64,000 bases of DNA from NCBI RefSeq assembly GCF_018982945.1, contig NZ_JABRXE010000001.1, positions 1-64,000 on the forward strand. Direction: 5' to 3'. This stretch comes from Anaerostipes faecalis. Its GTDB lineage: Bacteria > Bacillota > Clostridia > Lachnospirales > Lachnospiraceae. Under the pieces are notes generated by a model. The model did no database searches and was not told where the DNA came from. It worked only from the letters and a program-made list of their open reading frames with translations. Position 1 is the stretch's first letter; every line of letters starts with the position of its first letter. The position numbers and the translations under genes are program-made. This document shows, in pieces, positions 1 to 7,450 of this stretch.

Positions 1-1029
1 CATGCTTGAATGATTGACTTTTACGGTATTTGTGGTGATTTGATAAGGCTTTCTTATGGTATCAGCGGGTAGGCTGTTTAGGAAAGCCTTTTCTCTGTTA
101 AAATACATCAGCGGAATTCTTCCGGTTCCCTGGTTCACCTGTGCATTCACACGATTGTTAATTCTTGTTACTAGTTCAACCAGTTCTTGGTAATTTAACT
201 TTCCATTATAAGCCCTTATTTCATCAAGTATCTTCATAGGAGCCTCAACCTTGGCCTTCGTATGAGGATGCCCTGCAATGCACGGCTGAACTTTAAAACC
301 ATAATCATCAGCGAATTGCTGAAACTTATTATTTATTTTACCGGCAGAATATTCTGTTCTTGCTTCATCCATAACAGTTTTCATATTATCTGTAACTATT
401 TCAGCGGGTACACCACCAAATGTTTCAAATGCATCATCAAGAAACGAGAAGAGTATATCCTGCGTCTTGGAAAGGGATACTCTGTATACCCTGAATCTTG
501 AATATGAAAGCAATAAAACAAAAACATTTACATCTATAGTTTCTCCAGAAGAAAGAGTAAACTGAATCGACTCTTTCCAATCTAGCTGAGCCTGCTTACC
601 CATAGGCGTTTCATATCGAACGGTTACCTGATTAGTGTTGGAAGGTCTGCCTTTTCTGAAATATGAATCGAATTCAGGATATTTTCTAAGGTAATGGCAG
701 AAGTTGCAGTAAACACCTGTAAAGCCATGGTTATCTACAAGATACTGCCATAAAACTTTTCTGTAGTAAAATACCTGTTGGTTTCTGTCTGATAACAATT
801 CAGCAATAATATCATAAAATGGTGTAATGCAGTCATTACAGTTCCTTGTTTCTGGTTTCGTATATCCGTTTATATATTTATCTACTGTACGTCTGTCTAC
901 CTCCAATTCTCTTGCTATTTGACTTTTATTGATTTTCAATGTCCCATCCTCCAAAAATGGTTTTAGTTTGTACAGGTCATTGACACTTTCTATTTTTATG
1001 TTTGTTATGATCTGATTCTTTAATATCAT
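1..1029 (-). mobile_element. istA: IS21-family transposase IstA (partial, runs off left edge)
   Basis: The minus strand is open from the ATG at 1029 to the window edge (343 codons, no stop), so the C-terminus and the expected istB partner lie outside. GGAGG lies about 8 bases before the ATG. An N-terminal helix-turn-helix (SQIARELEVDRRTVDKYI) is followed by a DDE catalytic core: first Asp in AQLDWKE, second in VTDNMKT, Glu in HTKAKVE. This order is that of IS21 IstA, which cuts and joins the element ends with the ATPase IstB. No frameshift is visible, so the visible part is probably functional. It sits inside the integrative element described to its right. Confidence 0.9.
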
Positions 1030-1066
1030 TATGAGTTCCTCCTTGTAACTCATATATCATAACATT

Positions 1067-1096
1067 TGTACATTCTTATTTAATATTTATTGTACA
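1067..1096. repeat. Probable terminal repeats of the IS21 element
   Basis: The hexamer TGTACA occurs at 1067-1072 and 1091-1096, 24 bases apart and embedded in similar AT-rich sequence, just upstream of istA. IS21-type ends usually carry several short repeats of this kind. The outer copy probably lies close to the IS boundary. The other end and the target duplication are outside the window, so the exact edge is inferred. Confidence 0.45.
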
Positions 1097-1624
1097 TACT
1101 TAAGTATAACTTTATAGCACTTATTAAAATGATTTTAGGGTTTGATATTGCCTTAGAAATCGAAGAAGAATAACAAGCAGTAACCGCAGAGCATGATTTG
1201 TTCAATCCCCTCTTTCCTGCTCTGCCCCTGCTTTTATATGAAAGCAACACGCTTTCGCCACAGCTCTTTGACAACTGAATAAAGCAGACAGATACGTTTG
1301 TGAGATAGCGAGCCACGGGAACTGTACGCCACGACCTTTTCAAAAGAAAGCGAGCGACCCACGCAGTGATCCGAGAGCGACTGTTGGAAAAGTCGTTTTG
1401 CCATGACCTATCCTCACAGAATAATGATACGTCCGCATGGTGCGGTTCTGCCCACAAGAATGGGAATAGTTGAGATACTAACGGAGCTTTCCAAAGCCGT
1501 CTGCCTGCTTATAATTGATAGTTTCAGCAACAAAATCTATCTACTCTTTTTATTTAGGTGTGTTATAATGACCTTATTAGACGAGTGTATTTTGTTGCTG
1601 TCACAAATGAAAGGGGTCTTAATA
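1097..1624 (+). other. Gene-poor stretch with a possible gene tail, before the excisionase
   Basis: I see no complete gene here. An open + strand frame ends at the TAA at 1171-1173 (ending LGFDIALEIEEE) and runs back into the IS end, which looks like the C-terminal tail of a gene cut by the IS21 insertion; its family is not recognisable. The rest is a leader-like region. At 1560-1569 an extended -10 (TG, one base, TATAAT) probably starts the excisionase/integrase transcript; I found no good -35. Confidence 0.4.
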
Positions 1625-1825
1625 GTGATAAGTGATACACAAAATGCACAATCTCCTACAAAGGAAAAAAAGACTTATACAGTAGAGGAAATTGCTGAAC
1701 AACTGGACATTAGCAAAAAGGTAGCTTATTCATTAGTAAAAAGCGGTCAATTCAGTTATGTTCGTGCTGGTAAAGCCATACGGGTATCAAAGGTTTCTTT
1801 CGATAAATGGTTAAATGAAATTTAA
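1625..1825 (+). CDS. xis: Excisionase-like helix-turn-helix protein
   Basis: A 66-residue protein with a MerR/excisionase-type winged helix: TVEEIAEQLDISKKVAYSLVK, then an arginine-containing wing and a final DKWLNEI. Such proteins direct the neighbouring integrase towards excision. I chose the GTG at 1625 because GGGG lies eight bases upstream; the frame is open further upstream to 1403 but has no convincing start there. The integrase gene follows after 18 bases, the usual xis-int order of Tn916-like and related elements. Whether it promotes excision is inferred from family and position. Confidence 0.75.
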   Translation: MISDTQNAQSPTKEKKTYTVEEIAEQLDISKKVAYSLVKSGQFSYVRAGKAIRVSKVSFDKWLNEI

Positions 1826-1843
1826 CTATAAGGAGAGAAAATT

Positions 1844-3289
1844 ATGGCTTCAATCAAACAAAGAAAATCAAGTTTTTCAGTTATTTATTGGTACTTAGAT
1901 AGTGCAGGAGAAAGAAAACAAAAATGGGACACGCTGGAAACAAGAAAAGAAGCAAAACAGCGAAAAGCCTTTATAGAATACTATCAAGAGAAATTTGGAT
2001 ATGTGATAGTTCCATTAGAGGAACAATTTGCACATCAGATTGAAAATTCTAAAAAGGAGTTAGATGTTGTAGACAAAGATATTACATTGCGTGATTTCCT
2101 AGAAATTTTTGTTAATTTATATGGCACATCTAAATGGTCGCCGAGTACATTTAGTAGTAAGGTAGGCAGTATTGAAAATTATATCAATCCGATTATTGGA
2201 GATTGGAAACTGAATGAAATAACTACAAAAAGTCTATCAAAATACTACAATGATTTATTGAGCGTTCCAGAAGTACCACGGGCAAACAGAAAAGCAACTG
2301 GTCGTTGTGTTCAACCAGCGAACATCAAAAAAATACATGATATTATCCGCTGTGCCTTAAATCAAGCTATCCGCTGGGAGTATATTGATACAAACAAAAG
2401 AAACCCTGCGTCTTTGGCTACGTTACCAAAAATTCCAAAGACTAGGCGAAAAGTGTGGAGTGTTCAAACATTTCGAGAAGCGGTAAAAGCCACGGAAGAT
2501 GATTTGCTTTCAATTTGTATGCACTTAGCTTTTTCCTGCTCTATGCGAATTGGAGAAATTACAGGACTTACATGGGAAGATGTTATTATTGATGAAGAGT
2601 CCATTGCTACAAATAATGCAAAGGTAATCATCAATAAAGAACTTTCAAGAGTAAATGCAGAAGCTATGCAGAAATTAAAGGAAAAGGATATTTTAAAGAT
2701 TTTCCCAACGCAAAAACCGCATTGTACCACAAGGCTTGTCTTGAAAACGCCAAAAACAGAAACAAGTAATCGTGTTGTCTGGTTACCTAAAACAGTTGCG
2801 GAACTATTGGTGCAATATAAAAAAGACCAGCAGGAATTAAAGGAATTTTTAGGAAGTGCCTACAATGATTACAACCTTGTTATTGCGTTGGATAATGGCA
2901 ATCCCGTGGAAAGCCGTATTGTTAGAGATAGGTTTCAAAAGCTCTGTGAAGAAAACGATTATGAAGTTGTGGTATTTCACAGCCTACGCCATTTAAGTAC
3001 GGGTTATAAACTCAAAATGACAAACGGAGATGTTAAGTCCGTACAAGGCGATACTGGTCACGCAGAAGCAGAAATGGTTACAGATGTATATTCAGAAATC
3101 ATTGACGAGGACAGACGTTTCAATGCACAAAAAATGGATAAAGAATTTTATTCTACGCTTAATGATGATACAGACAATCCAAAGCAAGATACCGACTTAA
3201 CCGATAGTGATATGGCGTTATTGGAACTGATTAAATCTTTATCGCCAGAAATGAAAGAGCAATTTTTAAAGCAGGCACTTCAAAGATAG
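1844..3289 (+). CDS. int: Tyrosine recombinase / integrase of the integrative element
   Basis: A 481-residue phage-type integrase. The N-terminal part (about 1-70, IKQRKSSFSVIYWYLD) resembles the arm-binding AP2-like domain. A SAM-like core-binding domain follows (about 85-190), then the catalytic domain. Catalytic residues visible are Arg in SMRIGEITGL, the HSLRH box (H-x-x-R), the GHAEAEM histidine and Tyr in VTDVYSEI. The acidic tail after about residue 440 is longer than usual. AAGGAGAG precedes the ATG. The gene points towards the junction at 3639-3649, and paired direct repeats lie just downstream, consistent with integration into the tRNA-Arg anticodon loop. Confidence 0.93.
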   Translation: MASIKQRKSSFSVIYWYLDSAGERKQKWDTLETRKEAKQRKAFIEYYQEKFGYVIVPLEEQFAHQIENSKKELDVVDKDITLRDFLEIFVNLYGTSKWSPSTFSSKVGSIENYINPIIGDWKLNEITTKSLSKYYNDLLSVPEVPRANRKATGRCVQPANIKKIHDIIRCALNQAIRWEYIDTNKRNPASLATLPKIPKTRRKVWSVQTFREAVKATEDDLLSICMHLAFSCSMRIGEITGLTWEDVIIDEESIATNNAKVIINKELSRVNAEAMQKLKEKDILKIFPTQKPHCTTRLVLKTPKTETSNRVVWLPKTVAELLVQYKKDQQELKEFLGSAYNDYNLVIALDNGNPVESRIVRDRFQKLCEENDYEVVVFHSLRHLSTGYKLKMTNGDVKSVQGDTGHAEAEMVTDVYSEIIDEDRRFNAQKMDKEFYSTLNDDTDNPKQDTDLTDSDMALLELIKSLSPEMKEQFLKQALQR

Positions 3290-3295
3290 AATTTC

Positions 3296-3359
3296 AAAAG
3301 TGTTAGCAAATTCCAAAAAAACCAGCGATTTTTCTTCAAAAATAAAAAAGTGTTAGCAA
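3296..3359 (+). repeat. Direct repeats downstream of int, probable integrase arm sites
   Basis: The 14-mer AAAAGTGTTAGCAA is present at 3296-3309 and again at 3346-3359, same orientation and exactly 50 bases apart, in the non-coding sequence between int and the element end. Short direct repeats at this position are the arm-type binding sites of Tn916-like and lambda-like integrases. Function is inferred from position. Confidence 0.6.
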
Positions 3360-3457
3360 GCCTATTTCCTTAAAAGTCTTAAAAAAATATCGAATAAAAA
3401 ATGACAGATTGAAAACAATTCGTATTCAGCGTAAATAGAAAGCCATAAATAAAGAAA

Positions 3458-3490
3458 CGCTGAAAACCTTGTAAAATAAGGCTTTCAGCG
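3458..3490 (-). terminator. Terminator of the element-borne tRNA-Arg
   Basis: Read on the minus strand, CGCTGAAAGCCTT pairs with AAGGTTTTCAGCG (one mismatch) around a short AT-rich loop and is followed by TTTCTTT. It begins seven bases after the tRNA CCA, so it should release the tRNA transcript. Confidence 0.75.
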
Positions 3491-3497
3491 GAGTTTG

Positions 3498-3574
3498 TGG
3501 CGTCCCAGACAGGAGTCGAACCTGCGACGTTTCGCTTAGGAGGCGAACCCTCTATCCTGCTGAGGTACTGGGAC
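3498..3574 (-). tRNA. tRNA-Arg (anticodon CCU), complete, probably carried by the element
   Basis: A full cloverleaf can be drawn on the minus strand: acceptor GTCCCAG/CTGGGAC, D stem CCTC/GAGG, anticodon stem TTCGC/GCGAA with loop CTCCTAA (anticodon CCT, reading AGG codons), T stem GCAGG/CCTGT, discriminator G and encoded CCA. It lies between the integrase and the host junction. Its acceptor and anticodon stems differ from those of the interrupted host gene at 3639-3678, so it is not a simple duplicate. It probably replaces the arginine tRNA destroyed by the insertion. Confidence 0.93.
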
Positions 3575-3638
3575 ATTCTTAAAAATCTATTCAATTTTAT
3601 CTAGTTATCATATCAAAAGGCGTTTGTTCCACCTAGCC

Positions 3639-3678
3639 CTTAGGAGGCGGTCGCTCTATCCAGCTGAGCTACGGAAAC
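3639..3678 (-). pseudogene. 5' half of host tRNA-Arg(CCU), cut at the attachment site
   Basis: The minus strand from 3678 reads as a normal tRNA 5' half: acceptor strand GTTTCCG, D arm GCTC/GAGC, anticodon stem ACCGC and loop CTCCTAA. After the loop, the expected GCGGT, T arm and acceptor 3' strand are absent and unrelated sequence follows. The 11 bases CTTAGGAGGCG at 3639-3649 are also present in the complete tRNA at 3538-3548; they cover the anticodon loop and are the best candidate for the recombination core. The missing 3' half should be found at the other end of the element, outside the window. Confidence 0.8.
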
Positions 3679-3700
3679 ACATTTTTTAAGCACGTTACTT

Positions 3701-3729
3701 ATTGTAACGATTCTAAAGTAAAAAGTCAA
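3701..3729 (-). promoter_or_regulatory. Host tRNA-Arg promoter
   Basis: On the minus strand TTGACT (3729-3724) and TACAAT (3706-3701) are 17 bases apart, about 23 bases upstream of the tRNA 5' half. Transcription from here passes through the broken half, the junction and then the intact element-borne tRNA, ending at its terminator. Confidence 0.75.
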
Positions 3730-3848
3730 TCATAAGTCATGGGAAAATAAGAAAAACAGCGGTATATGTGGTTGACTTTTTTCATCTTTTTCTTTAAAGT
3801 AGTTAAAATAGAGAGAACTAATTATACTTACAGAAGGAAAGGCGAGTC

Positions 3849-4400
3849 ATGAATAAAGTATTTGTATTTTTGGCAGATGGGTTTGAAGAAATCGAAGGAT
3901 TGACAGTTGTAGATATGCTGCGCCGTGCAGGGATTGATACGGTTACTGTATCCGTTGAGAATTCAAAGGCTATTACTGGGGCACATCATATTGAAGTAGA
4001 AGCAGATATCATGTTTCATGAAGTACTTGAGCCTGAAGGTGCAATGTTCGTTCTTCCAGGAGGAATGCCAGGAACATTGACACTGAAGGATCATGAGGGC
4101 TTAGGAAAGCTTCTGAAGAAGGCTTATGAACATGATAAATATATTGCGGCTATCTGTGCTGCACCAACAGTATTAGAAAAATACGGCATGTTAAAAGGAA
4201 GAAAAGCAACTTCTTATCCAGCAATGGAAGAAGAACTTACATCAGCAGATTACCAGACAGATGCAGTTGTTGTAGACGGAAAGATCATTACCAGTCGTGG
4301 TATGGGAACTGCTATTGATTTTGCAGCAAAGATGGTTGAAATCCTGATTGGTGAGAAGGAAAAAAATGAATTACTGAAAAGTATTGTTTATGGAGAATAG
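3849..4400 (+). CDS. DJ-1/PfpI (ThiJ) family protein
   Basis: 183 residues, the normal length for a DJ-1 family protein. The nucleophile elbow is AAICAAPTVLEKYG (Cys at about residue 105), with the early Glu (FEEIEGLT) that lowers its pKa and the typical PGGMPG turn. Members act as glyoxalases/deglycases or redox-stress chaperones; which activity applies cannot be told from sequence. AAGGAAAGGCGAGTC precedes the ATG. It is the first chromosomal gene beyond the element and is followed three bases later by a membrane protein gene, so the two probably form an operon. Confidence 0.88.
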   Translation: MNKVFVFLADGFEEIEGLTVVDMLRRAGIDTVTVSVENSKAITGAHHIEVEADIMFHEVLEPEGAMFVLPGGMPGTLTLKDHEGLGKLLKKAYEHDKYIAAICAAPTVLEKYGMLKGRKATSYPAMEEELTSADYQTDAVVVDGKIITSRGMGTAIDFAAKMVEILIGEKEKNELLKSIVYGE

Positions 4401-4403
4401 AAT

Positions 4404-5198
4404 ATGGAAAAAACAGAGAAAATCAGCTGGTTAGAGCAGCTGAAAATTGCCTGCCTGAAGCCCAAAGAATATAGTCGTCTTTTGGCACTTGGAAAAGGCA
4501 GAGTTGTCTGGTTTTTTATACTCATTAGTTTTTTGATAACATTCCTTGGATTTGGAATGGATATGTTTGCCTTTAGCGCAAGTGTTGGCGGTACAAAGAA
4601 TTTTATCTTAAATCGTCTGCCGGCATTTGAACTGCGCGATGGAACATTATCTGTTGAAGAAACGATGGATTTTACTATTGCAGGAATTCATGTTGCAGTA
4701 GATACAACAAAAGATAAAGCTGATCAGAGCGATTTAAGCAATGATACAACCATGGATATACTTTTTGCAAGGAAAGAAATGATTGTAAAAAATGATTCCA
4801 TACAAAGAATGGTAAATACCATTTCATTTGATGATTTTAAGAATGTTATAGCGACGAATCAGACCATGGTGAAACTGGTTCCGTTTATTCATATGATGGC
4901 GTTTATTTCTTTTTTCGCGGCATGGGCGGCTAATGCTGTCAGTTATCTGTTCTTTTGTGCATTTATCTCATGGATGGCATATCTGAATCAGAAAATAAGG
5001 GAAGAGAAAATATCATTTGGAAAGATTTTTCAATTATCAATTTATGCAAGAGTTGTATTTGAACTGATTGAAACCGTTGGATCAACTGCAGGAGTTGCAT
5101 TATTTTCAGGTATTATGTGGATGTTAATATCTTATCTGGGAAGTTATCAACTGCTGTTAATGGGATTTATTAAACCAGAAACCAGAGAACAACAATAG
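4404..5198 (+). CDS. DUF1189-like integral membrane protein
   Basis: 264 residues with a hydrophobic segment near 33-52, a long extracytoplasmic stretch (about 60-165), then three or more hydrophobic helices towards the C-terminus. The pattern resembles DUF1189 proteins of Firmicutes, which have no established function. It starts three bases after the DJ-1 gene. No catalytic motif is visible. The family assignment is by overall resemblance only. Confidence 0.6.
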   Translation: MEKTEKISWLEQLKIACLKPKEYSRLLALGKGRVVWFFILISFLITFLGFGMDMFAFSASVGGTKNFILNRLPAFELRDGTLSVEETMDFTIAGIHVAVDTTKDKADQSDLSNDTTMDILFARKEMIVKNDSIQRMVNTISFDDFKNVIATNQTMVKLVPFIHMMAFISFFAAWAANAVSYLFFCAFISWMAYLNQKIREEKISFGKIFQLSIYARVVFELIETVGSTAGVALFSGIMWMLISYLGSYQLLLMGFIKPETREQQ

Positions 5199-5201
5199 AA
5201 A

Positions 5202-5285
5202 GAAAGCAGTTTTGTTTATGGACAAGGCTGCTTTCAATCATTTTATTAGGAAAGAAAAAACTGCGGATATTCTCCGCAGCTTTTC
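5202..5285. terminator. Two successive terminator hairpins
   Basis: GAAAGCAG (5202-5209) pairs with CTGCTTTC (5228-5235). A second hairpin CTGCGGA/TCCGCAG (5261-5279) is flanked by an A-run on the left and TTTT on the right, so it can work in both directions between the convergent DUF1189-like and amtB genes. Confidence 0.7.
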
Positions 5286-5331
5286 CTAATGTCATATGTA
5301 GTTAGGGTTTTATCAATTAAGTCTTATATCA

Positions 5332-5455
5332 TTTATTAGTCAAAAACTAGTCAGATTTCAAGTCGTTTATTAGTCAAAAACTAGTCAGGTTTCAAGTCGT
5401 TCATTAGTCAAAAACTAGTCAGGTTTCAAGTCGTTCATTAGTCAAAAACTAGTAG
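5332..5455. repeat. 34-bp tandem repeat, about 3.6 copies
   Basis: Units begin at 5332, 5366, 5400 and 5434 (the last incomplete) with only a few base differences. Each holds TTAGTCAAAAACTAGTC, in which TAGT and ACTA are inverted around AAAAA, so every unit can form a small hairpin. The array fills the gap between the convergent DUF1189-like gene and amtB and is not coding. Confidence 0.85.
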
Positions 5456-5490
5456 GTAGCTATATTTTTTAATTTAAACTAGTTAACGAA

Positions 5491-6732
5491 TTAGTGATCA
5501 CCTTTGATAGCGAAATCAGAATATCCGGAAATACCATGTTCTGAAATATCCATTCCGACAATTTCTTCTTCTTCTGAAGCTCTTAATCCGATTGTATGTT
5601 TGATTACGTTAAAGATGATTAATCCACCGATTACACAGTAGGCACCAACAGCGATAACTCCAACAAACTGAGCTTTAATTAAAGCACCTCTTGTTAATTC
5701 AGCAGCAGCCAGGAAGTCTTTTGTTGCAAGTGGTCCAACTAATAAAGTACCTACAACACCGCATCCAAGATGAACTCCACAAGCACCAACAGGGTCATCA
5801 ATTTTAGCAACGTTATCAAGGAATTCGATAACAGCGACTACAACGACACCACAGATAGCACCGATTAAGATAGCTCCATAATAGCTTACAGCATCACATC
5901 CGGCAGTAATACCTACAAGTCCTGCAAGAGAACCGTTTAATGTCATGGAAACATCAGGTTTTCCGTAACGGATCCATGTGATACATAATGTTACGAAAGT
6001 AGCTGTAACAGCAGCCAGATTTGTTGTCATGGCAATATCACCAAGTGTGTCAGTTGCAGCTGTAGTAGATCCACAGTTAAATCCAAACCAGCAGAACCAT
6101 AAGATAAATACTCCTAAAGCACCAAGTGCAATGTTATGTCCAGGAATAGCGTTTGGTGTACCGTCTTTTTTGAATTTTCCGATACGAGGTCCAACAGTAG
6201 CAGCACCAACAAGAGCTAACCATCCACCAACAGAATGTACTGCAGTAGATCCTGCGAAATCGTGGAATCCCATCTGAGCTAACCATCCGTCACCATTCCA
6301 GATCCAGTGTCCTGTTACAGGGTAGATAATTAAACTGATTAATGCACTGTATACCAGGTAAGAAGAAAATTTTGTTCTTTCTGCCATAGCACCAGATACG
6401 ATTGTTGCAGCTGTTGCACAGAATACTGTGTGGAAAATCATAAATACACCAGGTGTCAGATCTTTAAACTGCTGTAAATCTAAGCTTGTAGGATTGAAGA
6501 ATCCTGTTGTTCCAAAAAATGGATTGCTTCCACCAAACATGATGGCAAATCCAACTAAGAAGAAGCAAAGAGAACCAAGAACGAAGTCCATCAGGTTTTT
6601 CATGATAATGTTACTTGAGTTCTTTGCACGTGTAAATCCAGTTTCTACCATTGCGAATCCGGCCTGCATGAAAAATACCAAAAATGCGGCGATACAGGTC
6701 CAGACAATATTTAATAATTGTTCAACTCCCAT
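5491..6732 (-). CDS. amtB: Ammonium transporter AmtB
   Basis: 413 residues with eleven predicted membrane helices, standard for Amt/Rh proteins. Signature stretches are visible: DFVLGSLCFFLVGFAIMFG, the GDGWLAQMGFHDFAGS..VHSVGG block with the first pore His, and a later GVHLGCGVVGT block with the second. It carries ammonium across the cytoplasmic membrane. AGGAGG sits eight bases before the ATG. It lies downstream of glnK in the same direction, the conserved glnK-amtB pair in which the P-II protein plugs the transporter when nitrogen is plentiful. Confidence 0.96.
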   Translation of the reverse strand: MGVEQLLNIVWTCIAAFLVFFMQAGFAMVETGFTRAKNSSNIIMKNLMDFVLGSLCFFLVGFAIMFGGSNPFFGTTGFFNPTSLDLQQFKDLTPGVFMIFHTVFCATAATIVSGAMAERTKFSSYLVYSALISLIIYPVTGHWIWNGDGWLAQMGFHDFAGSTAVHSVGGWLALVGAATVGPRIGKFKKDGTPNAIPGHNIALGALGVFILWFCWFGFNCGSTTAATDTLGDIAMTTNLAAVTATFVTLCITWIRYGKPDVSMTLNGSLAGLVGITAGCDAVSYYGAILIGAICGVVVVAVIEFLDNVAKIDDPVGACGVHLGCGVVGTLLVGPLATKDFLAAAELTRGALIKAQFVGVIAVGAYCVIGGLIIFNVIKHTIGLRASEEEEIVGMDISEHGISGYSDFAIKGDH

Positions 6733-6876
6733 TTTAATATCCTCCTAAAATAAAAAGAGATAATCACCAGGTTTGTGTTTCTTCTATATATAAATAGAAT
6801 AAAAATCCTGTCTGATTATCCCCATTGATAATTTACTTTATAATGTTGTTGTGTAAATGCCTTGTGGCATTTGAAT

Positions 6877-7218
6877 TTATAATGCATCTTTTCCTGTTTC
6901 ACCGGTACGGATACGAATGGCTTCTTCAACAGGTGATACGAAAATTTTACCGTCACCAAATTCACCGGTACGAACGATATTAACGATGTCTTTTGTTACA
7001 GCGTCAACAACTTCTGTAGGCATAACAGATTCTACTTTGATTTTTGGAAGTAAATTTGAATTTAATTCATTACCTCTGTATTTCTGAGTAAAACCTTTCT
7101 GGTTACCATATCCCATAATGTTAGAAATCATAAGACCAGATACTTTATGTGCTTCAAGAATATGTTTCACATCTGTAAGTTTTTCAGGTTTGATAACTAC
7201 AACCACTTTTTTCATCAT
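6877..7218 (-). CDS. glnK: P-II nitrogen regulatory protein (GlnK/GlnB)
   Basis: About 113 residues from the ATG at 7218, which has AGGAGG nine bases upstream; an upstream in-frame extension to 7263 would cover the leader hairpin and is unlikely. The P-II fold is clear: KKVVVVIKPEKL, the T-loop region KGFTQKYRGNE, the B-loop TGEFGDGKIFV and the C-loop RIRTGETG. The residue matching the uridylylated Tyr51 is Leu (RGNELNSNLL), so modification at that place is not possible, although the Tyr46 equivalent is kept. It is expected to bind ATP/ADP and 2-oxoglutarate and to control the adjacent AmtB. Confidence 0.94.
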   Translation of the reverse strand: MMKKVVVVIKPEKLTDVKHILEAHKVSGLMISNIMGYGNQKGFTQKYRGNELNSNLLPKIKVESVMPTEVVDAVTKDIVNIVRTGEFGDGKIFVSPVEEAIRIRTGETGKDAL

Positions 7219-7250
7219 AGATTTGTTCCTCCTTTTATTTTTAAATAGAA

Positions 7251-7329
7251 AAAGGCATTCCAATCACTAGATCGGAACGCCTTTGTTCTTAACTGGTTTT
7301 TATTATACACATAGATTTTTTTTTGTCAA
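7251..7329 (-). promoter_or_regulatory. glnK promoter with terminator-like leader hairpin
   Basis: On the minus strand TTGACA (7329-7324) and TATAAT (7307-7302) are 16 bases apart. About ten bases after the expected start, AAAGGCGTTCC (7284-7274) pairs with GGAATGCCTTT (7261-7251) through 11 pairs including one G-U, followed by TTTCTATTT and then the AGGAGG of glnK. An intrinsic-terminator shape between promoter and ribosome site suggests attenuation. No riboswitch class was recognised. Confidence 0.7.
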
Positions 7330-7450
7330 TAATAATTTTTAATTTTTCTGGTTTCAAATTTTAGTACAATATGTTGAACAGGGTTGAGAAACAGTAAAAA
7401 TGTATGGTATTGTATCATGTGCAGATATAAAAAAAGGAGAAAAATAGGAC

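Noticed and set aside
1403-1624. Upstream extension of the excisionase to 1403
   Set aside because: The frame is open, but there is no ribosome site at 1403 and the region contains the likely promoter; GTG 1625 has a good site.
5332-5455. Tandem array as a possible CRISPR
   Set aside because: The 34-bp units are head to tail with no unique spacers, and no cas genes are near.
5978-6748. Plus-strand open frames across amtB
   Set aside because: They are complementary shadows of the ammonium transporter, caused by its codon bias.
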